Assembly: GCA_018398585.1 (NCBI GenBank)
Contig: JAGTTD010000001.1
Coordinates: 25,365,438 to 25,429,437 of the forward strand
Direction: 5' to 3'
DNA from: Simmondsia chinensis
Lineage: Eukaryota > Streptophyta > Magnoliopsida > Caryophyllales > Simmondsiaceae
Length of the DNA stretch: 64,000 nt
Of this stretch, positions 11,154-22,426 are shown one piece after another. The translations under genes were made by a program, and so were the position numbers. The notes beneath the pieces are model-generated. The model was not told the DNA's origin and made no database searches. It saw only the letters and a list, made by a program, of their open reading frames with translations. Positions within the stretch are counted from its first letter, which is position 1; every line of letters starts with the position of its first letter.

Positions 11154-11594
11154 ATGGATGTTGTTGAAGTCAAACCTTCTAATGAAGCTAGGCTTTTGAT
11201 CAAAGTCTCAAAGCTTATTTACCCTATAAATGAGAATATTCTTTATCAAGTATTTTGGCCTTATGGTCGTCTTGAAAGTATCAAAGTGATCTCATCTTCC
11301 ATTATTGAGGTTATGGCTCATATTAGCCACTATACGAGAAGGAGTGCCGACTTAGCCTTCAATTCATTACACGGGAGACACATATACGATGAATGTTGTG
11401 TTTTAGACATAAACTATCTCAAGATGTGTAATAATATGGAAGGGGAGCTAGAGGTAATGGGGGCTACTAATTGTCAAGCTGAGGAGCCAAAATCTATGTC
11501 ATTAGATCAACCTTCTCTTAAGGAGAATGACATTTTGAGATTCACAACTGTTAATGAATCAAAGGTTGAAGTAGCTGAAGTGTTTAGCCTTTAA
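11154..11594 (+). CDS. PTB-like RRM protein encoded by element F
   Basis: A 146-residue ORF. Residues of about 10-95 fit a single RNA-recognition motif of the polypyrimidine-tract-binding (PTBP) family. RNP2-like LLIKVSKLIYPI opens the fold, YQVFWPYGRLE is the helix-1/beta-2 region, and LHGRHIYDECCVLDINYLK matches the distinctive 'GRNIYDGCC.LDI' block of plant PTBP RRMs. The tail is acidic and ends at a TAA. The start is the first ATG after a long leader. It would bind RNA if expressed. I infer capture from a host PTBP transcript or a Gag replacement. It may be the only live part of F. Confidence 0.7.
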   Translation: MDVVEVKPSNEARLLIKVSKLIYPINENILYQVFWPYGRLESIKVISSSIIEVMAHISHYTRRSADLAFNSLHGRHIYDECCVLDINYLKMCNNMEGELEVMGATNCQAEEPKSMSLDQPSLKENDILRFTTVNESKVEVAEVFSL

Positions 11595-14252
11595 GGCGGC
11601 GAGATCAACATCATAAGGTGAACGAGAAAACATCTCCTCGAGCTAGTGTGACAATTTTACAACATCAGCAAGTTGAACTGAAGCAAAGGAACAATTCAAC
11701 ACTAAAATGGAATTTTGATTAGCAGCCAGACTTGTATATAAATGTGACTGATCTGGAAGCTCAAGTAAAGATCACACAAGCGGTTAAAAGAGTAACAAAT
11801 CAAGCTAAACTATGACCTCTTGATCCGGGGAAGGAGGAACTTATTGTCAATTAGGAAAGTAAACAATAATTGCAGCAGAAAATTGAGCATGAAGAAGAGC
11901 AAAACTCAACTGACAATGCTGGGATCAGTTAGAAATTGGGAACTGCAGCTACAAATCAGAATCAATTTGGTTTAGCTAAATTTCAGAAGCTCCATTCTAT
12001 AGTTGCAGCAATGTTTCAGGATGAAGGTGTACCTCTGCAAGTTGTAGGGCCATTGAATGTTGCAGCTCGTGATTTGCAAGTATACATTGAGGTCTTAAGC
12101 ATCATGAACCTACGGTTGAAGTTCACATGCAACAATGTAAGGAGATCAGTTTGGTCATTCAGATAAATCTCAAGAAATGTTATTCAAGTAAGAAATTAAG
12201 AGAGAAAGGCCAATCTTCACTTATAAAAGAAGAATACTAGATTTCCTTCTCCTCAAGGCAAATAAAGTTATCCTTGAAAAGTTTTTCACGCTCAAGAATA
12301 TGAAGTTGAGGCAGCCCAATGTGGTGATGTTGTCAATAGATAGACTTCAGGGCTTTTTGTGGATCAAAAGGACAATCAAGTTGGCTAAGAGAAGTAGGAT
12401 TTCTACCAATGTTGATGCCTATACAGTAGGAAATCAGGTTGAAGTGGCACCAGTGTAAACAAACTCATTCCTGATGTTATTCCAGCGCAGGAAGATGTTC
12501 CAATTCAGTGAGCAGTGGGCTAGATCAGATCCAAATGCAGACACAAACGTGTGGAGTTAATGTCTATTCGTCTAAGAACACTAACACTAGGCCCCCTGAT
12601 GTAAGGAAAATGGAGTAAGCTATTGAGATCAGCACAAAAGAACTCAGCAGTACAGATGTGTTGGTAGCACGGAAGAATTCAGCAGTGAAGATGTGTTGGT
12701 AGACATCTTGATTCATCAACCTCATTCTTGGAGCCCAAGGAGTGGAAGAATTCAGCTCAAAGCTAGCTCCAAAGTGAGAAGAAGCAACGGGAAAGGCAAA
12801 AGGAGGGGATATAGAGGCAATCAAGAGTTCATGTTTGGACTAAAATGGCAACCCAAGCTGATTTTGATGGCTTCTAGCACTAAATTAACAAGGAAGTTGG
12901 GACAAGAGTTAGGTGCTTGTGTTAGTCATGCTAAGAGTCAAGGGCATCTTCCAAGAATACAAGCCAATGTAAGGCCTCCTGAATCCTTGGGGTCTAATCT
13001 TGAAAAGGATTGTGAAGGGCATTATCGCTTAAGAGTGGCTCAAGGTTACATACAAGTTGGGAAAATGGATCAGCTTGTTAGCAATCACCAAAATGCTTCT
13101 ATGGAGAAAGTCAGCAAGAGATTAAGATCATGTCCAGCTGATATAATTGTGCAACTCAGCAAAGGAATCAGGAGCAGATATTCATTGATCCAAAGATGTT
13201 CAAAGCTGTTTTGATGTTCTAGTGGCTTTAAGTGTGGGTGTATTTCGCATTAAATCTTGTGCTCATTGATAAAGGATCAGAGTTTGTTCACTTAAGAAGA
13301 GATTGGATACTCAAAGGGCAGTGAGTACAAAATCACTTGAGTCAACTTAACTGCAGAAGATCATGTGAAGGCAGGAAGCAAAAGGAGACTCGAATCCGAA
13401 TTGAAGACTTTGTAAATGATCTAGAATTGATGTGTCTTAGGTTAGGTAAAGTTAGTTGGGCTTCCTTGAGAGTTCAAAACAAGAATGAATCACGCTGGGG
13501 TCTAGCAATGACACCTGAGGACTTGTCTTCATAGGGTAAACTTCACAAATTACATGCCAAGAATCCAATTGCTTGAGATTATATGTTATTATTGCGCACA
13601 GAGAAGCAATTTGAAGTTGATGTCAGCGCATTGTATGCATTTAAAGCTAAAAAACTAAGCTAAGAATCGACTTAGTGGTTGGCATTTGAATTTTTGACTG
13701 AGTATGGTGATGAAAGAAGGAAAGTTGTTGTCGAGTAAAGGAGTCAAGGTCTAAATAAGATGTGATATGTTGTATAGTCATAGCTGCAGCAGGTTGTAAA
13801 GAATTGAAGATGATGATGGAGAATGACATGCAAGCTTGTGAAAATCATCAAGGCTTCACGGGAAATCATGTTATGTTCAGCAGCAATGAACAATTCAGAG
13901 TGAAACCTTGTAAATGGGAAGATATTTACAAGTCATTTATTCATATTACAATAGCAAGAGGCACTGGACATATGCAAAGATGCTACTTGGTAGAAGTCTT
14001 ATGCTTAGGCAAGTGGGAAGGCAGCACGATATTGGCTTTATGTGGAAATTTTCTAAGCTTCAACTTCAACGACAGTAGGAATCCAACATCAAATAGTAAG
14101 TCTTCAAGCTGCAATTCATATTCAGATCCAAATGTTCATATTTCAGATGTACATATTGCACCAATAAGCACTCTTTCAGCTGCAATTTCTGAAACAATAT
14201 GGGTTCTTCGAGTCGCAACTCTCTAATAAGATTCTTGAGGACAAGAATCCTT
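11595..14252 (+). pseudogene. Element F degenerate internal region
   Basis: Stop- and frameshift-rich DNA between the RRM ORF and the purine tract. Frames at 11936-12166, 12693-13214 and 13762-14226 are too poor to assign. A fragment reading R-V-T-N-Q-A-K followed by PLDPGKEEL (about 11787-11842) weakly recalls the KRTNQA and NPGKNEL phrases of the A/B polyprotein, so F may have carried a related body downstream of the RRM. No pol domain was found. Confidence 0.45.
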
Positions 14253-14266
14253 AAAGGGGGAAGTAA
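14253..14266 (+). other. Element F polypurine tract
   Basis: AAAGGGGGAAGTAA lies directly before the 3' LTR, after the 'TTGAGGACAAGAAT' phrase common to the 3' ends of these chromovirus-related elements. Confidence 0.8.
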
Positions 14267-14730
14267 TGTCATGATCCTAGAAGATGGGGCATATGGAATT
14301 GAGTAGTAATAAGTCAAGGTTGTAATCAAAGTTGTAATAGAGTTGTCTAACTCGATAGATTAGTCAAATTTAGTACTCTTTTCAGTATAATTAGCCGTAA
14401 TTGATAGTTGGTGTCCAGTAGGATGGTTAAGTGTTAGTTTAAGCCATGTCTAGATATTTTCAAGTAAATGGAAGGAGGCGGTTGTTAGTTGTGTCTAGGT
14501 GAAGTGAATTGTTAGATATTTTCCCTTGTAATCCTAGGCTAGAATTAATATAAGTAGCTTGACTTGTATTTTAAGAGGGCACTGATAAATATTAATATCT
14601 CTTCTTCCTCCCTAATTCTCTTTACTTCTCAACCCTAATTCTTTCTAATTTCTCATCTTGATTTTGCTTCTTTCTCATCTCATATTCTTATTCTTAGGTT
14701 ATGATCCAAAATTCAACTTGAATCATAACA
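14267..14730 (+). repeat. Element F 3' LTR
   Basis: It pairs with 10058-10507. It differs by scattered substitutions and an insertion near its start (an extra copy of a 'GTTGTAAT' phrase). Confidence 0.85.
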
Positions 14731-16048
14731 ATGTGCAACGAGGTCAAACAATTGGGCAGTGTTATACGAGCAGCGCCTACTATAGACACTAGTGCGTAAT
14801 TGTCACTACTATTGCTACTACAGGTCTTAGCCCCACAAGTGCAGTGTATGCGCAACTTGTTCAGTTTTACTCATGGCCTATATTTAATTCCCCTTTTTTT
14901 AATTTAAAAACAAATTTTAAATATTTTTCACATGTTTAAATTTGTCCCATGAATTATGTGTTAGCATAAAATTTTAGTTATCTCATAAATAAATAATTCA
15001 TCTCAAGAATTCATTTAAATATTTTCAAATGTTGCTTTATGTTGAAGCTTGCTAAGGGACATCTGGAACAATCTAATTCTCGCTCCGAATGGGTCAAATC
15101 TAATTATCAACACTAACATTGATTACCATTTAACAACACTTAACTCCATTAAATAAATATTGTTAAACTCTTAAATTAAATATATTCACTCAAAAGTTCC
15201 GAAATAACTTTTATTATGACAGTTAACCCTTTTATTAGATATCCATGAATAAAAATAACTTTAACTACTATCGTTAGTTTTTTCACATCTTTCATCCTAA
15301 TTCTCAACTCGTCCTCTTGAATAATGCATTAGTGCATAAAACAATTTCTGTACTAATTTCAATTGTCAAACATATGGAATGCTTTGGCCAAAGATTCTAG
15401 AATCTATTCTTGTGTTTGTGAATCAACTAAGGAGACATCTTTATCTTGTAAGAGACTACAGATTCCAAGTAAAATACCCATTCCCGCTACACTTAATACC
15501 GTTTCCCAATGCACGTAAGATTTCAGTCGCGTATTGTGACCCAATCCTCTTAGCACATCAAAGCAACAAACAATCAATGCACGAGTTCGGACTATTTTTC
15601 TGGATTTAGAGTTATCATCTTACACAATTAGTTATTTCCGGTAGCAATTTAGAAATAAATAATTCAAGTGGTCTTAGTGTTTCAATCTTATAGACAACAC
15701 TAATATAATACTTTTGGATCCCTATCCACATGACCAACACAAACGATCTAAAGTATCGTATTATAGTCTTATCAGAAAAGTTGTCCAAACTTATCGCCGA
15801 CTATGAACATAGACTTTGATAGCATATCACTAATTGGATTTAAGTTTAACCATGGCCCAATTTTGTTAACTACTTCAACCAAACTTTACATGTCATCTTG
15901 GATTGCGTTAATCTCATGGAGTGTTTTAGAAAACATCACATGTATATTTTACCCATAAAACATAATTAGACGTTAAATACATAAAATAATTTATTTAATT
16001 AACATATAAAACTAATTAATTTGAGTTTTTAGGACACCAATTCCAGCA
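14731..16048 (-). repeat. Copia 3' LTR remnant (minus-strand element)
   Basis: The sequence aligns phrase by phrase with the copia LTRs at 45871-47843 and 54190-56170, for example 'GACATCT' near 15056 and 'TTTTAGGACACCAATTCCAGCA' at its end. It is shorter than the roughly 1975-bp full LTR because its left part is cut by element F. The right edge, TGCTGG on the minus strand, is followed by the expected pyrimidine tract (a purine tract on the minus strand). Confidence 0.7.
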
Positions 16049-18600
16049 ATCTCTCTCTTATCCTAAACCCAATTAACCCTGCATTGCATAACTATCTCCT
16101 TGGGATATGTCTACCCATTGACTATAAACCTTTTTAATACCGATCTCTCAGAATCTCATTCTTGTGCTCACAAACTTTGATCTAATAGGAACTTCCGATT
16201 TAACTAGTCTACTTCACAACTTCATAGCTATCAAGTACCTAACTTCTATATTGAACTAAGTAATGCAAGACTGCTTCACACTTCATCAAAATCTAATGAA
16301 TCCCACTCCTTTGGTAAACTTTAATTTTGACATCAAAAGTCTAGAATAATCTTTAAAATAAGCAACACATGATAAACTCAATGCCCTTTATTTAAATCTA
16401 GCTAAAGCTAGATCTCAAGAACATAGTGTGTTTATCTTAGGTCCTTCAATTTTAAATAATTGGATAGCAAAATCATGACAGCTCATAACAATTCTACACC
16501 ATTCTTAATGAGTAGAATCCCATTTATATACAACATGTAGAAATTCACAATTTTCTGGTCATGTCACTCGTACACTCATGGTTCACTAGCCATTGATTCA
16601 AATCCCCAGACTTGATAGGCGTAGTTGAGTATACGATTCAATAAACAAGATGCTTATAAGTCTACAAGTAGGCTTTCTCAGTTTGCATACTATATGCTCC
16701 TGACTCTTGGTCTGATTGTAACATATACATAATTTTCTCAAGATGACCATTCAGAAAATGTTGCCATGATTTTCCTTTTCCATATCTCATCAAAATGAGA
16801 TACAATGGATAAGGGCATCCTTATGAACTTAAGCACAGCATCCGGCTAGAGGGTCTTGTCAAAGACGATTCATTCTTTTATGGCATAATCCACTACCATC
16901 AATCTAGCCTTGACTGTCTCAACCTTCTCATTCACTTAACTCTATTATTCTTGTAGATCCATTCAGATCCAATCTAATAGACTTAATGTCTTTTGATGCC
17001 TTTACAAGTTCCTAGATTTAGTTAAAATACAATTATTCTAACTTGGCTTTTATTGCCTTAACCCATTGGTCTGCATCAATATTTTTAAGGGCTTTATTGT
17101 AGCATGAAGGATCATATTCATTATCATATCCACCCACTACGAATGATGACATGCTTCTGTTAGGTGTCCTAACAATCCTCTCATTACACCAAGGCTCTTA
17201 TGTATTAAGTGCAACATTAAACTGGTTGAGGACATATCTAATACATCATATCAACTACAAGTTGTATCATGTTGTTTAGATACAATATCTCATATTACAA
17301 CTTGATCTAACACAAGCTGCTTACTATTTAACTTACAACATTACTGATGAAACCTCTTACATATCAAACCTTTTGACATGTAGACGTGACTTATCATATG
17401 AATTTTACCATATTTAATAACACATTATTGATACTTTCTGCATCACTTTTCAGTAAGAAAAAATAAGAATTCTCCTGAAATCCATCACTTTGATCTAATC
17501 AAAGTAACTTGATACAATTACCTCATTGATCCCAACTTTAGTCTTTAATTTTTTGAAGTTTTCAAAAGATTCAAGATATTAGTGCTCATAGGTATATTCA
17601 TACGTCAACTTATTGAGTAATTATTCATAAACTCTTATAAAATATTTATGGACTGATAAAAGTTCAAGTGAGAAAGATAAAAAATGCAACCTTTGCAGAA
17701 GCAGAAACGGCCATAATTTTGTCCAAACTATTGAGTCTTTTCAAGTCATCATATCAGGTTCTCTTAACATGAGTAGATGAGCGAATGGTAATAATCAAGA
17801 ACCATGGAGCCTATGCTTTATCCTTAAAAAGCATTTCTCAATATATGTTTGTTGAGTTAAAAATATTGTTTATCATTTTTAAACTTAATGATCCCATAAG
17901 AAAAATCAAATCAGCTTTTTTAATCATTGTAGATTAATATGACCTAAGATAGTGCCACTTAAAGGCTGTATGGCCTTCAGGAATATTTTCTTTTATATGG
18001 TTACACAGTCTAGCTTGTATTAAACGAATAAATTGTCATTAACATAGTTTTGATTAAAATAAGTCAACTATTTTCCAATGAACCTTTTCAATAAATATTT
18101 TATTTACTTAACTATCAGTCTATTTTTCTAAAAAAATAACAAAAAAGCTATTTTAAAAATGAATAGCAAATAGAAATCAAATTTCTAAGAAATTGGTACA
18201 TTAAGATAATTACCCAAAATCAAAACTACATTCCTTAACTTAAACAACCATCTCTTGGTGCCCTTGCTGAAAGCCTACTCACCAAGACACTAATGAGATA
18301 CCTACCAGTCACAAAGTAGAGGAGATGGGATATTGAATACCTTTTCATGTTGGCTTTCCAGTCTTGGCAATAATAGTATCTAAGTTTATTGGCAATTCCT
18401 TTTAAATATTAATGTCTTTTGCTTTTGTGAAAAGACAAAACTATTTTGACTTGTGTTTCATTTTACCCTCTAGAGGTACCTAATTTGTAAGATATATGTT
18501 TACACTAAGTGGACACTTCCCGTAATTCTCATGACACCTTTTTCTCAGACTATACTTTTATCAGTTCAAACAAACAGTAATCTCTATTATTCGATGTATC
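16049..18600 (-). pseudogene. Copia pol relic (RNase H-RT-INT-gag order, reversed)
   Basis: A minus-strand copia polyprotein with many stops. Near 16510-16540 the catalytic YVDD segment is recognisable as L-Y-I-N-G-I-L-L-I. The gag-pre-integrase region (about 17880-17990) reads PEGHTAFKWHYL. A zinc-knuckle trace ends around 18400 (K-R-N-C-Q). Lineage features match the other copias here, which look Angela/TAR-like. It is thoroughly inactive, and its upstream half is cut off by the plus-strand copia at 18601. Confidence 0.6.
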
Positions 18601-20436
18601 TATTGGAACCAGTGTTTTGAAAACCCAATTATTTTTATTTAAATATCAATAAATAGAATCATTTTACCTGTTTTATATCTTATTATGGTTTACGAATCAA
18701 ATATGCATGTGATTATTTCTAAAATTTTCCATGAGATGGACGTAGTTTAGTACAACATGCCATAGTTTAGTTTAAGTAGTTAATGAGATTGAGCTACAAA
18801 TAGACTAAAATAAAAGTTGTGACGTGTTGTCAAAGTAATTTCATAGTTGGTGATAAGTTCTCGACAAGTCATCTGATAAAACCATAACATGATACCTTAG
18901 ATGGCTTGTCCAGGTCAAGTGGATAGGGATCCAAAAGTATCATGTTAGTGTTCGTCAACAAGATTGGAACATTAAGCTGGACCACCAGAATTGTTTATTT
19001 CTCAACTACTTTCAGAAATAAATAGTTCTTTGTGATTAGGAGATAACTCTAAATCTTGAAATTGTGTTTAACTCGTGCATGTAATGTTCGTCACTTTATT
19101 GTACTCAAAGTGAGGTCCTGTAATGTGACCCATAGTTGACATACGTTGAGTGAGTGCATGAAATGTAGTGGGAACAAAATAGCCAACATGGATTTTATAG
19201 TCCCTTGTGAGAGAGAGATGTCCCCATAAGTAGATTTGCAAATATTTGGAATATTTAGAATCTTCGGAAAAAGTATTCCTGGTGTTCGTAACTGGAATTG
19301 ATGCGAAGAATATGTTCACTTGTCACATAATTATTCGAATAAAAGGATGAGTCAGGAACTTAAGCGGTGAGAAGTATAATGATGGAAATATTAATTATCA
19401 CTTTTCATGTATATCTAATAGAGATGTTGATAGTTCATTTGTCATAGATTGGGAATTATCGAATAAATAATTTAACTCTAGAGTGCAGTAGGATTTATTT
19501 AGTTGAATTAAGTCTTATGAAATGGTAATCAAACATTATCATGAGATGATAATTAGTTTTGACCTATTTGGGGCTAGATTTAAATTGTTCTTGAGGTCCC
19601 TGCACAAGCCTCTAGTTTACACCATCAAAAAAATATTAAAGAATTCATGAGATGAGTAAATTTAATTTTGTTGAATGATATTCATTAGATGAATAAAATA
19701 AAGATTATAAAATAAAATAATTTGGTTAATATTAAATTTATAAGATGAATTTTTACATGTGGGAAAAAAAATCGTGTTTTCGGGTTGGACCAGTCACAGC
19801 GCGACATGAGCGAGAGGCGTGATCCCCGCCTCTCGACCTGGACAAACCAGCATGTGACACATGCCCAAGCACGAATCCTTGCCAATAGGTGCGAACGTGT
19901 CTGCTAGCGCCATATGGCGTTAGTGTGCTGGCCAAAGCAATTCCTTTTCTATTTTCCGTACGACATCATTTTTTGGGAATTCTTTTGTATCCCACATCGG
20001 TATTTGAGTATTTTTGTAGTCCAATAATAAATAGGGGACCTGGAATTAATATTCAGCATCAATTTATCTAATTAAAAATAAAATAGTTTATAAAAGTATT
20101 TAATTTCGGAGAACTAGAAGAGGAGAAATTTTCGTTGAAATTTTCCCTCTATTTTAATATTTTTTAGAGCCCGTATTCTGGGTGTTCAAAGAAGATTACA
20201 TGGAAGTTCTCGCGGTCTCGCTAATTTCTTGCAGTGACATGTGGTCTACATCCAGGTATTTTTCTTTCAGTTATTTGCTTTTTCTTAATTTGCGGTATTT
20301 ATTACGCTAGTTATTTTTCATGCTTATTATGAATTTATTAAAGTAGAGGCCTGTAGATTTAAAATTAGGAATTTTAAACAGTTTCGCTGTGTTAATTAGA
20401 TTTATTTAGGGAATAGTTTTAAAATATGTCCCAATA
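18601..20436 (+). repeat. Copia 5' LTR (plus-strand element)
   Basis: Homologous to 54190-56170. It starts TATTGGAACCAGTG, contains the long shared landmarks ('ATGAGATGGA', 'CTCGACAAGTC') and ends GTCCCAATA before a primer site. It is about 1836 bp long. Position 20036 begins a TATA-poor '...GGGGACCTGG' segment. The left border is inferred by alignment to the sister LTR. Confidence 0.7.
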
Positions 20437-20438
20437 AT

Positions 20439-20455
20439 TGGCATCGGAGCTAGCC
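20439..20455 (+). other. Copia primer binding site (initiator Met tRNA, decayed)
   Basis: TGGCATCGGAGCTAGCC follows the LTR by two bases and differs slightly from TGGTATCAGAGCCAGCC, the site seen intact (minus strand) at 50783-50799. Confidence 0.75.
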
Positions 20456-21300
20456 TTTGATTACATTCATAATATAAATGATGGGCGTATTAGATCAAAA
20501 TAATAGATTTGCGAATAAATAAAGTAGAGATTTTATTAAAGGAAAGGGGGAAGCTGAAAGAGTTACTAAAAGTTGTTTAATTATGATTATACTTGACAAT
20601 TTTTTTTTTAAAATTGCTTGAAACTTCAATTGAATTAAAAGGTTAATTTAGATATGAAATTTTTTTTTTTTCAAATATTATGGTTAAGATCTAATTTGAT
20701 TAGATCTAATATGAATTTAGGAAATATTCAATGGTTGACTATTTTAATAAGATCCCCATGAATATCTAATATGATTAGATTTTCAAAATTATTTTACTCT
20801 AATAAGATTAGATAAGAGAAAGATCTAATGAGATCAGACACAATATTTCTAATATCTAATATGATTAAATGTTAGAATTTATTTTGTTTCAATGAGATTA
20901 AAATCAACGTTTTTTTTTAAATATGTACAAAATAAAAATAATTTTAATATGATGTTGTTGTCAGTGACTAATGTCAGCAGTGATGTCATTGGCTGACGTC
21001 AGTGGCTGGCGTGGATTTAAAAAAAATTAAAAATTTTATTTTTTGAATGTAGCTGACATCAGTACTGATTTCTGACAATGATAATAAATATTTTATCATT
21101 ATTATTTTATTTGATTTATTAGAATGAGATTCTAATAAGGATGATATGATAATAAGCCCAAATGTGTTTTAAAAGCCTAATTATGCCAACCATATGAAAT
21201 ATTTAAATTGGAAAGAAAAATATTTTGTATAACATCTAATAAGATTAAAGTTAAATACATAGGATAATTAAGGTAACGTAATGCGATTAGGAATAGTGAC

Positions 21301-21576
21301 CTTCATAATGCATTCCAATCAATACTAATGCCCTCTTAAGCTCACTAGAAAATATATGTTATGTACGTAAGAAGCACTAAAGATGCATGTTGTTCTCTAG
21401 TTTACTGCTAAAGAAAAATCAACTAGGTTGAAAGAACAATGTTGAATAGTGACCTAGGCCAATGATGTATTCAGGTTTTAGATTCGAACACCAGTATCAA
21501 ATGTATTCTAGTATGAAGATACTTGAAAAATCAACTGTAGTAGAGATGCCTAATTGTTGAGAAAAATGTTTAAAGG
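21301..21576 (+). repeat. 276-bp perfect direct repeat, copy 1
   Basis: Begins CTTCATAATGCATTCC and ends TTTAAAGG. It is identical base for base with 21966-22241 (offset 665) by manual comparison. It belongs to the copia leader. Confidence 0.9.
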
Positions 21577-21965
21577 TCTAATAGTATAGTATATGGACGC
21601 CACTCCCTGAGGAGGGCATTCATTTGCGGTGTACAAGGTTAGACCTTTTAGAGGTATACTGAAGTGCAACAACACAGGCATGACCATGCTGCCATGGTGT
21701 ACTTTGTGGACTTGTATGGATGTTTAGGTAGCGGTATACACTTGACTAGGGCACTATGTTAGTCTGTTAGAGTAGCTATGTCATATGACCTTAGAGGCTA
21801 AGGGAAAAGTGGTGTGTTAAATTTGTTCAGTAAGAGTTTACAAGAAAACCAAATTAATTGAGAAAAGTTCTCACCTTACTGATATCTCGATGCGACCCCT
21901 TGTCAGGGAGTATTGGGTAGTTTTGTTGGGACACCACGGCGTACATCGTAGTATGGGATTGTGAA

Positions 21966-22241
21966 CTTCATAATGCATTCCAATCAATACTAATGCCCTC
22001 TTAAGCTCACTAGAAAATATATGTTATGTACGTAAGAAGCACTAAAGATGCATGTTGTTCTCTAGTTTACTGCTAAAGAAAAATCAACTAGGTTGAAAGA
22101 ACAATGTTGAATAGTGACCTAGGCCAATGATGTATTCAGGTTTTAGATTCGAACACCAGTATCAAATGTATTCTAGTATGAAGATACTTGAAAAATCAAC
22201 TGTAGTAGAGATGCCTAATTGTTGAGAAAAATGTTTAAAGG
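21966..22241 (+). repeat. 276-bp perfect direct repeat, copy 2
   Basis: Identical to 21301-21576. The flanks differ (GTGAC before copy 1, GTGAA before copy 2; TCTAAT and GCTGTT after). Confidence 0.9.
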
Positions 22242-22284
22242 GCTGTTAGGTAGTATGAGAACACCTTATAAGAAAGATTATTGA

Positions 22285-22287
<3 letters not shown>

Positions 22288-22321
<34 letters not shown>
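22288..22321. repeat. (TA)n microsatellite
   Basis: About 16 uninterrupted TA units between the copia leader and the E1 chromovirus fragment. The following 105 bases (22322-22426) are unassigned. Confidence 0.95.
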
Positions 22322-22324
<3 letters not shown>

Positions 22325-22426
22325 GAGCGCGTCATAGAGATGATAGCTCCTACAATGGAACTGGAATTCTTGATGCAGATATTGATAGCCAATCTCAACA
22401 GGATATGATCCTAATTTTCCTATAAG

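Larger units (their letters stand above)
10058..14730 (+). mobile_element. Non-autonomous LTR retrotransposon 'F' with RRM
   Basis: A 4673-bp element with LTRs of 450 bp (10058-10507) and 464 bp (14267-14730), TGTCATGATCC...CATAACA ends, a degenerate primer site and a purine tract. LTR ends and R/U5 resemble E2 and R (28614 and 57240 LTRs), so mobilisation by that chromovirus group is likely. No pol is present. The best-preserved frame encodes an RRM domain. Flanks GTGTC and ATGTG do not match, so no target duplication is visible and one edge may be rearranged. Confidence 0.8.
20456..22241 (+). other. Copia leader region, no gag left
   Basis: Untranslated copia leader. Positions 21577-21965 align with 43130-43560 and, inverted, with 29750-30150 and 50290-50460 (landmarks 'CCATGGTGTACTTTG', 'AAGTTCTCACC'). 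The stretch 20580-21240 is AT-rich with 'AATATGATTAGA' and 'CTGACGTCAGT' repetitions. No ORF. The region ends in a perfect duplication. Confidence 0.6.

Noticed and set aside
10053..14735. Target duplication for element F
   Set aside because: The flanks GTGTC and ATGTG do not match. An offset match would need a shifted LTR edge that the other LTR does not support.
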